A program made the translations under genes and the position numbers. Under the pieces are notes generated by a model. That model saw only the letters and a program-made list of their open reading frames with translations. It did not search any database and was not told where the DNA came from. 64,000 nucleotides of DNA from Hexactinellida sp. DTS-2022 (Eukaryota; Porifera; Hexactinellida), in NCBI GenBank assembly GCA_028753945.1, contig JAPNXP010000002.1:13206001-13270000 (forward strand), read 5' to 3'. Positions within the stretch are counted from its first letter, which is position 1, and the number at the start of each line of letters is the position of its first letter. Shown here in pieces: positions 28,401-42,408 of this stretch.

Positions 28401-31400
28401 CACATTGTAGCGACATCTCAATACCATGATTTTGGTTCTTATCGATTGTAACATGGTAATATCGCCTGACAAGTCGCTATAAACTTAGAAATGTTGACAA
28501 AAAAGGTATCTTTTACTCATGTTTTTCGTTACCTAGGCTATAATACTCTGGCATATCTGGTACAGCCATGATGATATGAGTTGGCCACTGTTTTCTGTAT
28601 TCGCTTACTTCATTTTCATTCACCACAATGATGTGTAAATGTTTTTTGTAATTCATCACATGTGCTAGGTTGAAGAGACCTGTTGTTGCTCGACCTGTTG
28701 ATGGTGTGAAAATTGGTGTTCTGCAAATGAAGTTTTCTTGATTCATTGGTTTCTCGCGTTCATGGTAATCCAAGTTCATTCGAAGGAGAGTCTTGAAATA
28801 ATTACAATAAAATAAGGGAGACAATTGGGTGGATTTAAAATTAACATTTTGAATGATTAAAAATTAAATATTCTAGGAATTACTTAAATATCGGCCAACA
28901 CCTTTAATGTAATTTTAGGCCCTAAAAAGGTCATTTTAACATAAAATTTCACCTTTTCGAAGCAGAGTTTTTATTGAAAAGGTGTTGGCCGATTTCCAGG
29001 TAAGCTCTATTATAAGTATTACCTTATTTGGTGTATAGTGGAAGCTTGTAATGTGTTGTTGTGGAATGAAGAACTTTAGTATCGGGCCTTGTCCATTATT
29101 CATTGTATAAGTTAATTCATATACAAGATATCTATCTGGGCGACCATAATATGCTACACAGTTTGAACACGTGTGGGATTTGTCGTAAGCATACGCTAGA
29201 TCAGGCAACTGTTGTATAACTGAAAAACAATCTTGTGTAATTGGAGGAGAGTTTTCAAATTTGGAAATGGGCAACTCATTGGGGTTGTGTGAAGAAATGT
29301 TATTTCCATCTTGAATTTCTTGCTTAATATATACAGTCGAAGGTTTGGTAAGGAAATTCGCTTCAGCATCTTGTCCTATTGGTGTGACGAAAACTGATGT
29401 TTGAATCGGAAGTTCTGACTTTGCGCAATCTAGATTTGTAATGTGGGAGAGTTTCTCGTGTTGGTAAAGGTTGATTGGATTCGAATCAAATTTAGATTTT
29501 AAAATATCAATCGATCTTGGTAATGAAAAGTTTGATATGTTGGTGGAAGTTGGACTTCTTGAACTCGGATTTGAATTCTCGCATTCGAATTTGTCATAGA
29601 TTTTCACAAAATTACTGGAATGTACGAGATCTTGTAGCAATTTAATGAAAAGAATATATGCACCAGTCTTTCCAACCTAGGAAGCAAACGAATCTATTAA
29701 GTTGCAATTAATCCTTCAGAGTAAATACACCATAATTTTTATTAAAACCTCAATTAAATTTATTGAAATTAGGGCAGTTTGTTGTCAATACAAATTACTA
29801 CATAAGCTCCTATTATAAAGTTATAATATTAACAAGGGTTCGTCCTAGCGGGTGACACGTGTTCTTCGCTTAATTGGGTCAAATTACCCTCGGACCAAAG
29901 TGACCCAATTGAGCGGAGTTTAATGTATTTCCAAGAACTTAATACAAATCAATCAATCAATTTTGGAGTTAAAATTATAATAGAAAAGGTTATAAATATA
30001 AATAATCTAATTACCTGTGGAGGTCCAGTCAGTAGGAACCGCGTAGCGATAGGCCCAGTATTTCCCAATTGCATTTTGGATTTTAAGGATGTGTGTATAA
30101 GGTCAATGTGCTTGCTGCAAGGATTAGCCCATTGTCTATAATATTTACTTAGTTTTTCATGGTCTTTAGTATTATTCTGCGGTTGTCTCTCTTGATTCTC
30201 TTCGAAAACCAAATCACGAGTTGATGCTAAAACAGAAGAATCGATAATATACTTTTTTGTCTATATTAAATGTAAAATAAGAATCTCCTTATTAAAGTGT
30301 ACCCATCATTGTTTTTTTAACATTTGCACTTGAATTGTTCAGATAAATTTACACTGAATAATTAATTTAGGATATGATCTTTTTCTTTTGCGAATATATA
30401 GGAGAAGCATATTTGGCCATATATTATGCAATTTTATAACAATACTACGTAATTACAAATCCACTAATTCTTACGTAGAATATCTCTTATATTCAAAGTT
30501 GCAAACTTTGAGGTCAGAACGTTTTTGTACGGTCTCGATAGTAGACATGTAAGCGAGTTGTAATAATCCGGAATTCCTATTGCATCTTCATCGTCATCAT
30601 CATCATCATCTGTTTCTGACAAAACTTCATCTCTAGAGTTCATACTTGTGCTATTGAGAGACGATGTTGGATGGATTTTGCATAGAGAACTTGGCTGAAT
30701 AGAAGTTGGCTTATATTTTATTGTATGCGGCATGTTGTTTGATATTTGAGGCTTGGAGATGCCCACACTTGTGAACTCCATAGATTGTCCAGGTGTTTTC
30801 TACCAAATTAATTTTCTATCAAAGTCGACAAACAAGTGGTTTCAATTTAATGAACCCGCAAGATAATAAAAATCAACATGTCATTAGCTTTGAAAATGTG
30901 CAGATTAGACTACACTTATTCTGCTTACTTACCCAAATGGCTGTTGTGATATCTCTGACTGGTTCAATGGAAGGGCATTCGTGAGGGTTTGAGTTAATTT
31001 CTGGGTCAGAGAAACTCGAAATAACACTGTTCCTGCCTGAAGATGGACCGTCCTGTGATTGCGTAACTTCATCGGTCTCCATCTGTTGAATAGCAACTGA
31101 GTCCGTATTAGACGTGAGATGTTCAATTGAGAATTTCTTGTTAGAATTGTGGCTTGCACTCGATAGGTTTGATATTTGTGAGAGCGGAGATTTAACTGGA
31201 CTAGTGTAGTTTAAAGGATTTGATTCAACAGTTGAATTGTCGTAATTTCTAAAGAAATGTAACTGTCAATACATCCTAAACAAAACAGATATTCGCTACT
31301 AAAACTTACTCTCGAACTTCCTCTGTACTCATTATAAAATCTTCATTCGAATTTGAATCGTCCAATATTTCATTAGAATTTTTAATGAAAATATTGCTGG

Positions 31401-34400
31401 CTTGTAGCGAAGATTTTGGAAGAGATCCTGATGACGTCACATACTGTTTGTTATATGGACGAGCTAAGTCCTTGTTAGCTTTCTGTGAGTCAATGTAATG
31501 ATTAATGTATCCGAGGTCAAGGTTCAGATTGTGTGCTGTAATCGATATCCCGCTCACTAATCTCAAGTCGTAATGTGACACAGACCTGTTGGAGCATAAT
31601 TTTATTATAATTATAACATTTAAATAATTGTATTATTCACTATAAATTAAAATTGCACTACAAATTAGTATATTTATCGTGTTAAGCAGTGACATGTTAC
31701 TGTTTGAATACCTTTAATAACAATTATTTAATTTAAAATCTATGTAAATTTGGCTAATTTAATCACACTCCCTATTCTCTGTTTATGAGCTACAATGCCA
31801 CCTGGCCACAATTAGTTAAGCAATTTTTGGTTTACTATTGTCCAAAAATACCACAACCATAAATTAATTAGAGCAAATGATTGGTGTCCGAATTAGCATT
31901 ATGGACTATTGGCCAGTTGTATATCACCCGGGTGAAATACCAGATCATGAACAAAGTTCGTGGATTTTAAAACGGTTTTTATCTTAAATTATTTGTCATA
32001 TCTGCCAATTATTTTATTATATAAATTAACATGAATTTGTTTTCAGATCATTATAACTTAACTTTTGGCAGTTTTGTGACAAAAACTTGTAATAGACTCT
32101 CGTTAATGCAAACGTCGAAATTTGTTCGTATTATACGAAATTCGTATTAATTGGAGTCACTTGCATGCATTTATATAGGCTAGGGAGTTCATTATTGTAC
32201 TCGTTAACCGATATTTCGCCTTATCCGTGTTCGTATTAACGAGAGTCTACTGGGCAAGGGAATTTACAGTCGATCAATTAATATATATTCTAAGAAGATA
32301 ACAGATAATTTATTCAGAATTCGCTAATTTTAACTAATGCATTTAGCAATTAGCATGAAATGTTAGTTATTGCATATGGAAGTCTTTGTGGAATTCGTTA
32401 ATGTAATTTTAAAGACATTTTCATCTCGATAGCTTCATTACTAGTAGACATCAACTTGAATCATTGTTTCACCCACAAGGTATCGTCTAGCTGAACATAG
32501 TGATATAGGGATTCTCATTTATTCTGATTCTCACATTAGTGGAGTTACAGAACGGTATTTGTATCAACAATCGATTATTGTTGTAATTGAATAGTATTTA
32601 ACTTTTTGATTATTTATTTAGATGTATTGTATCCAGATATTATGAAGGTCTTACTTATACATCGGCCAACATATTTTAAATATAAAACCCGGCTTCGCGA
32701 AGGTAATTTTTTGATGTTAAAAGAATTTTTTGATGTTAAAAGAATTTATTTGACACTGCCTGAAATTACATGTAAAAAAGTGTTGGCTGAACTTGGCTCA
32801 TATACAATTCACGTATTCCTATTATAAATCTAAAGATTTATAACAAAATGTCGGAAGATAAACACAAAATTCCTTAAAAAATCAATAAAAATGGTGATTC
32901 TAAACGAATCCTGATAGATATAGTTTGTCAAAGTGAATTATTATACATATTCAAATCCTTGCAAACGACAATAACAGTCGAACCTTAGCTTTCTATTTGA
33001 GGATTTTATTTTTTAATTACAATTAAAAGCTAAGATCTTGTATGTGTAATCTGTGAATATATAGAATTACAAATTACAGTCAGGTACTTCTATTTTGAAC
33101 ATAATTCAGGGACCAAAAAATAGAGTTCATAAATCATAACAGAGAGACCTCATAATATGCGAACTCAACTTAATACAAACCCTATGTAAGTTAAATTGGG
33201 GCCATAGATAGGGCTTGTTAATAAAAATAAAACAAAAATTGTTCACAATAATCAGATCTGACTGAAGAAATTTTCCCTCTAACTACAGTAGAGCCTCTGA
33301 ACAACGGACACCTTGGGACCGGAACCGTTGTCCGTTATTTAGAGGTTGTCCGCTATTTAGAGGTTGTCCGCTATTTAGAGGTTGCTTTTCTATTAGACAT
33401 ATGCAAAATAAATAAATCCGTGCCACGAGGGTTGTCCGTTATTTAGAGGTTGTCCGCTATTTGGAGTGTCCGTTATGGGAGGCTCCACTGTAGTCGTAAA
33501 ATTAGACTTGAGCTATCCCTTTTACAAATACTACTTACTTTGGTAGCGTTTCTCCTCCTCTTTCAAGGCCAGACACAATGAGGATAGAAGGTAAGTTGTT
33601 AAGCTGTAGATAGGTTTTAGGCTGCCATGTCGTTTGATATACTGCAAGAGCTGAAAAATAGCTGCTTTGGAATGTGTCACTTGTATGCTTCCCAAACTTC
33701 CAAGTCCGCATTCTTTGTACGAAGTAAGGATCTATGTTCAAATCATGAGACCCATCATCAAGGATTATCTATAAAACAGTTATAAAATTAAGTTTAAAAT
33801 ATCAATCCCATATGTGACAGACTATGCTTTCTGAACTACAAAATTGTCAAAAAGCGTGACATAGGGAGGGGGTGTCTAATTTTCAGAAATTTTGCGTTAC
33901 ATATCGTTAGAACGGCCCCAATTAATATAGTTAATACAAAATTCCGCTTATACGTAGTGTTTTGGACTTTTGGTTCACTTTTTTAATGATTTTTTTATAA
34001 CGCGAATAAATATCACGGTCCCTTTGTGTCATATATATATATTAACGAAATACAGTTCCATATAGTTGACTTATTCCCCATCGCAAGCTTAGGCTTTTTA
34101 TTCGTGATTATTCCCGTAAAATATTTATAATGATCGATTTTCGATAATTCATTAAATTATTGAGGAAACAACATTAAACTTACATTACGACTACCCAACA
34201 GTTTAATTGCTTCATACTATTCTTCTAGCAATACTGAACCAATAATGCAATCTCAGGTCAGCGCCACTTTATTCAATTAAACAATTGGAAGTTGTTGATT
34301 ATTCAATTTACATAACAACAGAGCGCGAATTTCAGGTAAAACAAAAGAATAATGGTTAAATCTTGCGTGTTCTTTTTAATGTAATTTGTATTGTCCACAC

Positions 34401-37400
34401 TATATCGAATGATCAATTTTTTGCGATAAAATTAAATTTTATATCATTATTGACAAACCTAAGATGTCTGTGCAAAAATTATCGGGAAATAGTCAAACCG
34501 AAATTCCAATTATATATGTATATACATGGGCGCCAACTTTTGAGGCCGGACACCAAAAGTTTGGGGGGTCCTAATTGGAAATTGGGGTGGTCCTAATGGG
34601 GTCCGATCCCGAAAAAAAGGGAAGTTGGCGCATGTGTACGTATATGATATCCCACAAATATACAGAGTCCAAAGGGGGAAATAGGATTTAATTCGAGCAA
34701 GTATACAAAGTAAACTATAAATTACATATAGTATAATATCGGACACCACCTGTATGATGTAATTCTCATTGGTAAGGTCATTTTTCTAACATAAAAATTC
34801 ACCATTGAGAAGCCAAGTTATATTGAAAAGGTGTTGGCCAATATAGAAGTACCCAAGCCCTATAAATATGTTATACAGATAGTTAACATAAAATGCAAGA
34901 CAAATATATTAGTCATTTATAGGAAAAACCATGTCATTACGAATTCAATTAGTTTTCTAGCATCATCATTTTTAGGAAAAAATCAACAAGACATATGGGC
35001 ACTCTTAAAAGTATTGCATCCTACAAGTTCTCCACCGAATACAAGATAGCTGTCTATACGCAATTATGTCTCACTCTTACATGACGTTATAAGGAATTGT
35101 TCATTACATAAATGTATTTTCTATGTTTTAAAGAATACCTCAAATCTGTACTGAAGCCCAACGTCTTTTCGCGCGCTCACCAATTGATCATAGACAAACT
35201 TCCCAACATTAATGCTATGTACTCGCAATACCACCATTGGTCCGTAGCCATAGGTACTATTCATTGGTTGGACGACTAAGTCGTGAAGCATTGAGAAAGT
35301 TTCGCCCGTACAAGATAGGTTTTTCGCTTTTCCAGTTAGCTTGAGTAGTGCGGTGGTGTATTCTTGTATAAGGAGACGAGCTCTTATCATGTCAAACGTG
35401 CTGCTTTCATACCTGGGTATGTAATCAAAATTAATTGTTTTAATTAGAAAATGTTTCTTATGAGAATTAATTATTTCCAATTGTCATTATTCAATGAAAT
35501 AGGAAATTTACTTGGGTAATTATCAATATTTTTCCCTGAATTACAATCACTTTTAACATTTCTTGCATGTAGAATCGCCAAATCATTGCTTTATTTGGAA
35601 ACACCTTTATGTAATAGAGAACATTGGAGTGATTATCTTTCACTATGATTCCAATTAAATTGGTTACACTAATATAATTAAAATTTTCTATTACTTTTTA
35701 TTGAGTCTAGAAATACATTGAAATTATGTGTCATATCATATTAAATGGCTATTACCATTATACTGGCTACTAATACGAGCAATGATTGCATTACAATCTA
35801 AGAATACTACATACTAATTGTATACGTAATTTCAAACGTGTAAATGTTGCAACTAGTTTTGCATAGAATATATAAAACTATTTGTATTCAGCGAATTTTT
35901 AATGAACTCTTGTCATCATGGTAAACTATTGATGTTCTAATTATCCTTTAATTGATGTTTAATAATTATTTACGATGTAGAACACCTAAGTGAGTCTTAC
36001 AGCCTGAAATACTTACCATTAAATAGAATTTATACGTAAAAGTGTTAATTTTACGTTATATCTAAATTAATTAGTCTCATGTAAACACGTGTACGGTTAT
36101 ACAGTCACCTAGTCTCGGGCTACATATTACTTTCACAATGACTAAATCTGACTTTTCATAGACAAAATAAACTACGTTTTAATATGAAATGAGTATCAAT
36201 GTTGTGGAGGATTTAATTTGCATTTATGCCCAGCTGAATTATTCATCATTTAACCCAAAAACAAATTCGTTCAAATACTTACTTTGAGTGCGAGCACATC
36301 TGTTCTACTCTATCTTCAAAGATTGTGTCTTCAAACAGTTTTACATCTGCATTATCCTCCAGGATAGTCTCAATGTCTTGATAATGCGCACCTTGTGGAT
36401 ACGTTAGTAGACATGGATTTATTTCAGCTGTAACATTCCAATTAACCTCGTTTTCTGTTGGTATGCAGGATTGCGTACTGAGTAGAGATAATGGACTCGA
36501 GGTAACCGCGATAGACAGTACATTAGGCATATGCAATAAATTCAAATAAGCTAAACACGGAGTAGACACTAGTACAGGGCTATTTTTAGCTGGAATTGCT
36601 CTGTCTAATGTAGTAAAACTGTGTGCGTTGTCTTGTACACAGACAAATAATGTATTTGTGTGAGTCTGTACAATATTCATTAGCGCTGTAAGTTGTGGAT
36701 TAACTACTTGATTCAAATCGAATTTAATTACACGAGTTTCGGCGTATGCGATTGATGGGATTCTCTCGTCACTTGCTTGTGTTCTGATGAAATCTTTAAT
36801 TAAATTCGATTCAGACAACCTCTCCACCGTTTGCCAGTATAAAGTTGATGTTGTAGGTACGAAAATGTAGAATTCTACACTTGTGAAGTTTGATATGAAT
36901 GACGTGTCAGTGATCGAATTACGGAGACCTTTTACCTATTAGGAATTTGATATGTTAATCTTGGAGCATTTATTTAAATCAGGTCAGTATTTGATGGTAT
37001 TTTGACCCAGTAATGTTTACTTAATTACATTGGAATATTGCATTAGGGGCCGTTCAAACGTTATGTAACGCTTCTAAGGGGATGGGGGGCCTCCAGGCGC
37101 GTAATTTTATAGGAAAATTATTCTAGGCGCGCGAAAATCGAGAGATGCTCCCATTAACGTAATACAAATTGAATATTTTAGGCGCGTTTGAGCGAGCTCA
37201 AACTTAATCTAGGCGAGTAGAAATTTTTACTTGGATGAATGCCTGTGTGTGACAGTCAAAAAGAAGTCACTTTTCGAGAATTTTGCATCGCGTACGCGCG
37301 TAGCCTTTGAACGGCCCAAGAAACGTAACTATTATTACAATAAGTTATCTTGGTATATTTTTCTTTTAATAAAATATACTTAAATTTGGCAAACCCCCCT

Positions 37401-40400
37401 AATTTTTCGGCTTTAAAATGGTTAGTTTGTGTACTATTTAGAATACATATCATACCTTTTTTAAAAGCATTAAGGCTGTAATTTCTTGTTGTTTGAATGG
37501 GCCCCTCGGCTGATACTCGACAATATTTGATGTTTGAGGCAACACCCGCTCTAGTGTGGCTGCTGTGCAGTAAGTAGAGAAGCTAGTTGCTTTGAATGGA
37601 GGCAAGGCTCTATCCCTAAGTAATTGGTGTCTTTTGTGTAATATTTTTCTTAATCTATCCTCATCAGCACTTTTGATGAAAGTGAGTAGATTTGTTTGGC
37701 CTTTGGACAGTTGTTCATCTTGTTCTTGTATCGTTTTAGAAATGTACATGTTTAGGACAATAATACAGAATTCTAATGGTTTGTTCGATTGAATTGAATT
37801 GTTATAGAGTACAACAATGAAATCAGGGAATTTCTTCAACTCAGATAGCGAATACAATGCATTGTTGATTCCATTTACAAGCGAGATCGCAGATTGCATT
37901 ATCATGACATTCGAGTTGGACTGGTAAGCTGCTAAGCGTGCTAGGTGACTCACTTGTGTTTTCCAAATTGAATCGTGGACCTTATAGTAGATCTAAATCA
38001 TACAAATTAACTTAATTTTTCCCAATGTTTGTAATTTTTTTAGAAAATATTGAATTCCCATATTTGGACAATATTTAAATTAATAAATATTTTTGAAAAA
38101 AATAATTAATTCACACAAAAGTTGGCCTTTTTTACAAATTTATTACGGAAAAATCATTTCGAATAGAATTTCTCACTAAATTAGGAAATGTTTCCATTAA
38201 TTCTAAGTTAAATTGCTTACCTGCATCCATTCTTGTTCTCCCATCTTGGCATACACTAACATTGTTTCGAACAATTCCTTCATTATTAATCCGCCATTAG
38301 ATACGCTTGTAAGGTAGTTAACAATAAAGAGAGCTAAAGACTCGGGTGATAAATAAACTCTCCACGGTTTATTCGCGTTTGGGATAATGTTATCACAAAT
38401 ATCTTTCAAAATAAAAGATTTTTTAATATTCTTCTCAAGGAGTTGAGTTGGAGTTTCTACCAGATTCCCAACACATACTAGAATAAGTGGATTTATATGT
38501 TTAGGTAGGTGTGTGTGTGTATTATCTTTAATTGGCGTTGAATTTGTTTGTGGGAGAGTTTGAGCTAAAGCTGGAATACTTGGCGATTGTATAATTGCAG
38601 TATGTTTACCCGGGCCTTGTATGAGCACTGGAAGTGGAATGATTGAAGCTATTGATAGGAAATTTGATAATTATAATCATGTTATTAAGTAGGTTGGTTA
38701 AATTGATTAAGTCTATATGACTCTCTAGTTATAGACAAAACAAAACATAAACAGTTAAAGAATTTAAATTATTGATATTGGATTACTTGATAATTTATCT
38801 GATACATCTGTATTATTAATATTAGTATCGATATGTGATACGGTTATTAAATAATAGCCAAATCACGTGCTATTCGCAATATGTGTATCTTTACAAAATC
38901 GCTCTTAATTTTTGCCAAAGTATTACTACTTATATAAAATAAATATTTCATGTAACTTTTATTTTATGTCCAATCATTAGAATAGATTATTCTAGAAATT
39001 AGCTCAATTAGACACATAATTGATGCTATTCATTATTCTAAGAAGACAGAAAATCTCTTTACTTATTTGCTCATCAGTAATACCAAGTTTTCCATGAGAC
39101 TTGACGTCTCGATTTTAGAATATTTTTCTCCTGAGAAATTGATAATTTATTTTAATAAACAAGTATTTCTGATAATAGTCATCTCAGCATTTACTTTCAT
39201 AAAGAAAAGCAAGGCTGTTGTCTAGACAAACTGGCTTGAGAATGGTTGACAAAACTTAGTCTAATCTCTTTTAATGTAAGACAATATGACTGACTGTATT
39301 ATAACGTTGATATACTGTAATTAAATTAGCTACAAAGGGTATCTAATCATGGCCAAATTAATTTGTTTTGACTCTTCAAATTGTTTATAAATGTTCGCAT
39401 AAATCCTGGTTATCCTAATAATTTATTTATTTTTGCGTCACAAGCTGATAATACTTCTGACCAGCTGTTTGTTGGTACATATTACATTTCCTTTCGATGT
39501 ATTTCATTCATTCTAAATTTGTAATTATTTCGGTTATATTGCATTGATGTGGCTTTTCATTACATAAAAGGATGTATCCATCCAACGCGAAAACTTGCAC
39601 TGCATACAGGAATAGAACTGACCATATTTCGATGTATTATTATTCTGCGAAGAAAATGCAGTTGTGATTTCTAACTGTGACATTGCTGTTTGTGTAACAG
39701 AAGGGATTTTGTCTGCTGGAATTACGATAGCATTGGGTGTCTGTGCTTTGTATCGATTGGTAGGATACACATTTTTCCTACGCTTGAGTCCTTTATCGTT
39801 AAAATTCTCTAACGGCCTCTTGTAATTGACTAGAAAGAAAAATAATCAAAAAACAATGTTGTATCACACAGTTATTATCTGTAATGTGGGTAGATTCATC
39901 TAACTTTATAGAAAATAAAGTTGTTAGGTACTTATCATAATGTGTTACAGCGTATATAAATTAACTTACATTCCCAATATTGTTCATCAACTATTTTGGC
40001 CAAATGACTTGCTAACATCATCTAATTGTGTCATTTATGTTAAAATAATAATGCAATTAAATCTACAGTCATTATTCAGAGTTGTTTTGGCTACACATAT
40101 TATATAATCCTACTCATTGCATATTTCCATAAATTCGATTAGATATGGTACAGCCTTTGGGATAATTAAATTTGCAAACAACTAATTCCTATACAATATA
40201 CTCCGCTTAACATATTAATTCCATTACTTAGGTAACTTGAAAACGATGTTGTTAATTCAAAAACTGAATCTAACAAATTACAGATAAATTTACTCTTTAT
40301 AGAATGATTTCTCATTTACACAATTAATATCTAACAGATCGGCTAACTGGTCAATAGTAAAACCTGTAAATTTAAAATTTATATAAATTTGTAGTTTTTA

Positions 40401-41554
40401 ATTTCCTTGTGAAAAGTAACAACATTTCATGCAAAAAGTATATTTTAATATACCACTAAATTCTAATATTTCATATTAATTATTACAATGTTTGCTCAAT
40501 ATTAAGAAATGCCAAATAGACCATCAATTAAATATTCTATTACTCATGTACTTAGCTTAATGGAGTTTATCTATTATCTCAGATCCTTATTAATTTATTT
40601 GCGGGATTCAACACGGATATATTAATCTAAGCCTTTTCTCTCTTACAATCAAACAATAATAGTCAAACTATTAGCTATTACTGTTTAATTAAAATACCTG
40701 ACCATTTATATTAGAATTAGTAGGCAATAAAATATTCGTATTTTGTCCTCAACTAACTTTCTACATTCTGGTAAAGTATGTTTTTCTCTTGTCAATCCAA
40801 ATCATAAACATATTTCACAGTATTATATTATAATTTAGTTACTCGCCAGTAATCTTATCTTGTTAGATAATAGAGACAGACATACTACCGATTAGAATCA
40901 GTAACCAGACTTATTAATTGCTGTAGACAAATAGTCTCTTAATTGTATTGATACCTATAATTCATTGTCAGAATTTAAGATTAATTAATCTTAGAATCTT
41001 GAGATTATTTTGATTTGGTTTTACTGTTTGTGTGTTTATTAGTAATTATAGCAAACAGATAATTAACACCAAATTAATTTAGTTAATGTATTAGGCAATT
41101 TTAAGGCGAAATGTATTATTAATTAAATCACATTCCTTAGCTAATGGGATAATCAAATCAATTTTAAACTATTTATTTAGTTGCATTTTAAATGAACCTC
41201 AATTTGATTCACAAAGTTTGCATGAACTATATCGATCAAATTTTGAGAAATTTTAAAGCAATAATGGCAACACTATAAAGTATTGAAAATTTCTCTCAAT
41301 TCACAATGCAAAAGCAAAATATTCTAAAAACTCGCTACAAATGCAACTTTGAATATCAGAGTGCTCGGTTAGTCTCTTACGAATTCGCAATATTCGCTAA
41401 CCACCCACATATAGCAAAATTATACAATTAATATGTACATGACGACAATAAATAACTTAGAATATACATTTTATCAACAGCTCTACATACCTTTCGAGAT
41501 GGTTGGACTTGAAACGTTTGAACTCGGTGAAATAGCAGGCGAGATGTTAGACAT
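25436..41554 (-). CDS. GREB1L: GREB1/GREB1L homologue, 16 exons
   Basis: Exons in gene order: 41554-41491, 39829-39623, 38648-38221, 37992-37456, 36935-36283, 35412-35139, 33768-33539, 31585-31310, 31248-30933, 30799-30475, 30226-30015, 29676-29023, 28791-28533, 28045-27883, 27139-26896, 26053-25436. They join in phase to about 1819 aa (human about 1949 as recalled). Matches to GREB1 include YYRQW, a P-loop-like GPPQVGKTGAY across exons 11/12, CxxC plus RYLVYE, FTPSTGR, GLFNL, a Trp-Pro segment WPTHIIMAVP, WPYILVLSDSCLMF, RQWTSK, and the end FLKKFRFVHGATICLV, LEDSWRF, PLYFYTGR. GREB1 is a chromatin-linked oestrogen-receptor cofactor with a helicase-like and a glycosyltransferase-like domain. 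Here the motif read as ISDDSC in human is LSDSC, and CDDVDF is CIAADL, so acidic residues are lost. Exon 10 has a seven-Asp run. Exon 2 uses a GTCAGT donor, the least certain junction. Whether it is GREB1 or GREB1L is not decided; invertebrates probably have one ancestor of both. Confidence 0.88.
26675..26844. mobile_element. Pogo/Tigger-like MITE, second subfamily, in GREB1 last intron
   Basis: Begins CAGTAGACTCGTTAATACGA and ends TCAACGAGGTTCAACTG followed by TA. The interior (TTCGGCTTATACGTAG, CCCTTCAAAGCCTTTT, ATTTTGACGGTCCCTTTGTG) differs from the 11065 group and matches worn copies near 150, 6100 and 33930. Confidence 0.8.
28891..28992. mobile_element. TCGGCCAACACCTTT MITE in a GREB1 intron
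   Basis: TCGGCCAACACCTTTAAT on the left and AAAAGGTGTTGGCCGA on the right are inverted repeats, with TAAAAAGGTCATTTTAACATAAA in the middle. It is the best-preserved member of a family of about 100-130 bp with further copies at 32662, 34739, 48582, 49683 and 56369. The superfamily was not assigned. Confidence 0.75.
29867..29914. repeat. Short inverted repeat in a GREB1 intron
   Basis: CGCTTAATTGGGTCA and, 17 bp later, TGACCCAATTGAGCG pair with one mismatch. Possibly the core of a tiny MITE. Confidence 0.5.
32092..32252. mobile_element. Pogo/Tigger-like MITE in GREB1 intron 7
   Basis: Left end worn (AATAGACTCTCGTTAATGCA), right end sharp (TTCGTATTAACGAGAGTCTACTG). The interior GGAGTCACTTGCATGCATTTATATAGGCTAGG matches the 11065 copy. 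Confidence 0.8.
32662..32790. mobile_element. TCGGCCAACA MITE copy with internal duplication
   Basis: Begins TCGGCCAACATATTTTAA and ends AAAAAGTGTTGGCTGA. The phrase TTTTTTGATGTTAAAAGAAT occurs twice in a row inside, an 18-bp duplication. Confidence 0.65.
33286..33490. mobile_element. Pogo-like MITE with internal tandem repeat
   Basis: TA flanks CAGTAGAGCCTCTGAACAAC on the left and TATGGGAGGCTCCACTG on the right. Inside, units of TTATTTAGAGGTTGTCCGCT are repeated about five times in two blocks, an expanded subterminal repeat. It lies in GREB1 intron 6, next to the donor side of exon 7. Confidence 0.85.
34525..34634. mobile_element. hAT-like MITE, worn
   Basis: Left end CATGGGCGCCAACTTTT, right end AAGTTGGCGCATG: inverted repeats with one gap. 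Flanks TGTATATA and TGTACGTA agree at 6 of 8 positions. Ends belong to the same CAT(A/G)GGCGCC type as the elements at 8566 and 52145. Confidence 0.65.
34739..34841. mobile_element. TCGGCCAACA MITE copy in GREB1 intron 6
   Basis: Begins TCGGACACCACC, ends AAAAGGTGTTGGCCA; the middle AAGGTCATTTTTCTAACATAAA matches the copy at 28891. Confidence 0.65.
37047..37317. mobile_element. GGGCCGTTCAAACG terminal-inverted-repeat element
   Basis: GGGCCGTTCAAACGTTATG at the left and CGCGTAGCCTTTGAACGGCCC at the right form inverted ends. The interior holds a separate unit rich in TCTAGGCGCG and GAGCTCAAACTTAATCTAGGCG that also occurs near 24160-24290. Worn copies of the ends lie near 10746, 33815-33915, 55125-55262 and 56188. 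It sits between GREB1 exons 4 and 5. Superfamily not assigned. Confidence 0.65.
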
Positions 41555-42408
41555 ATCAAATATATTCCAAAAACCTTCTTATGTCTAGACTACTCTAATA
41601 TCAGTTGCACGTATATTCTAACTTTTAGCAAATTGCTGATTTTATATAGTCTAGCGCTGGAGCGAAGCTCCGCTCATCAGACACTATATATATTGCATAG
41701 CCAGACTATAATGGCTTGCACTTGCAATTTACTAAACCATGTTATTGTCTGGTTCCGACTGTGCCTATCGTAATATTACTGTGTTGCTATTCTATATTAT
41801 CAGAGATGGCTGGTCGCTACACCAAGGCTTCTAATCGTTAAAATATTGATTAATAATACCATTACATCATTTTAATTAGAATGGGCTTCTTTTATTGGCG
41901 TGGCAATTGAATCCAATTTTACAACAAGTTGTGAATTGAGAGAATTTCATTTAGTGATCGTAGTTCAAGTAATAAGTCGAACTTTCTTTATTATAAGAGC
42001 AAAATACCGTGTTTGACATATATTGAGGAGCCAGCCAAGTTTTCTCGTTCTGTAGCCAAAATCCACAGTGCATAAGAATTGAATTGATAGACTGACTTTT
42101 AATGTCTTTTAATTAATGATAGTCGAATCGATTTGTTTTATCAGCGAGTGACGTTATATGGTTCTTTACAGATTTGGTTGTTGTGTCAAATCATCAAATT
42201 ATGTTACAGTATTGGCCAACTTTATTTCTGAGATAATCTGAATAATAATTACCTGCTATTACTTAGCAACAAATCCAGACCATAATCCAAACGGATATAC
42301 ATATCCTGAGGATGAATTAATAAATCGATCTGATATGAGATGGGACCACGACTTAGTATGAAGACTAATCGTCCAATAAGCCCCCACCTCATAGGGATGA
42401 TATGTCAG

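Noticed and set aside
41652-41690. CTGATGA with a GGAGC-GAA-GCTCC hairpin on the minus strand, like a fourth hammerhead
   Set aside because: The GAA core after stem II and a cleavage triplet with stem III are missing; it is a GC-rich hairpin flanked by TATATAGT repeats.
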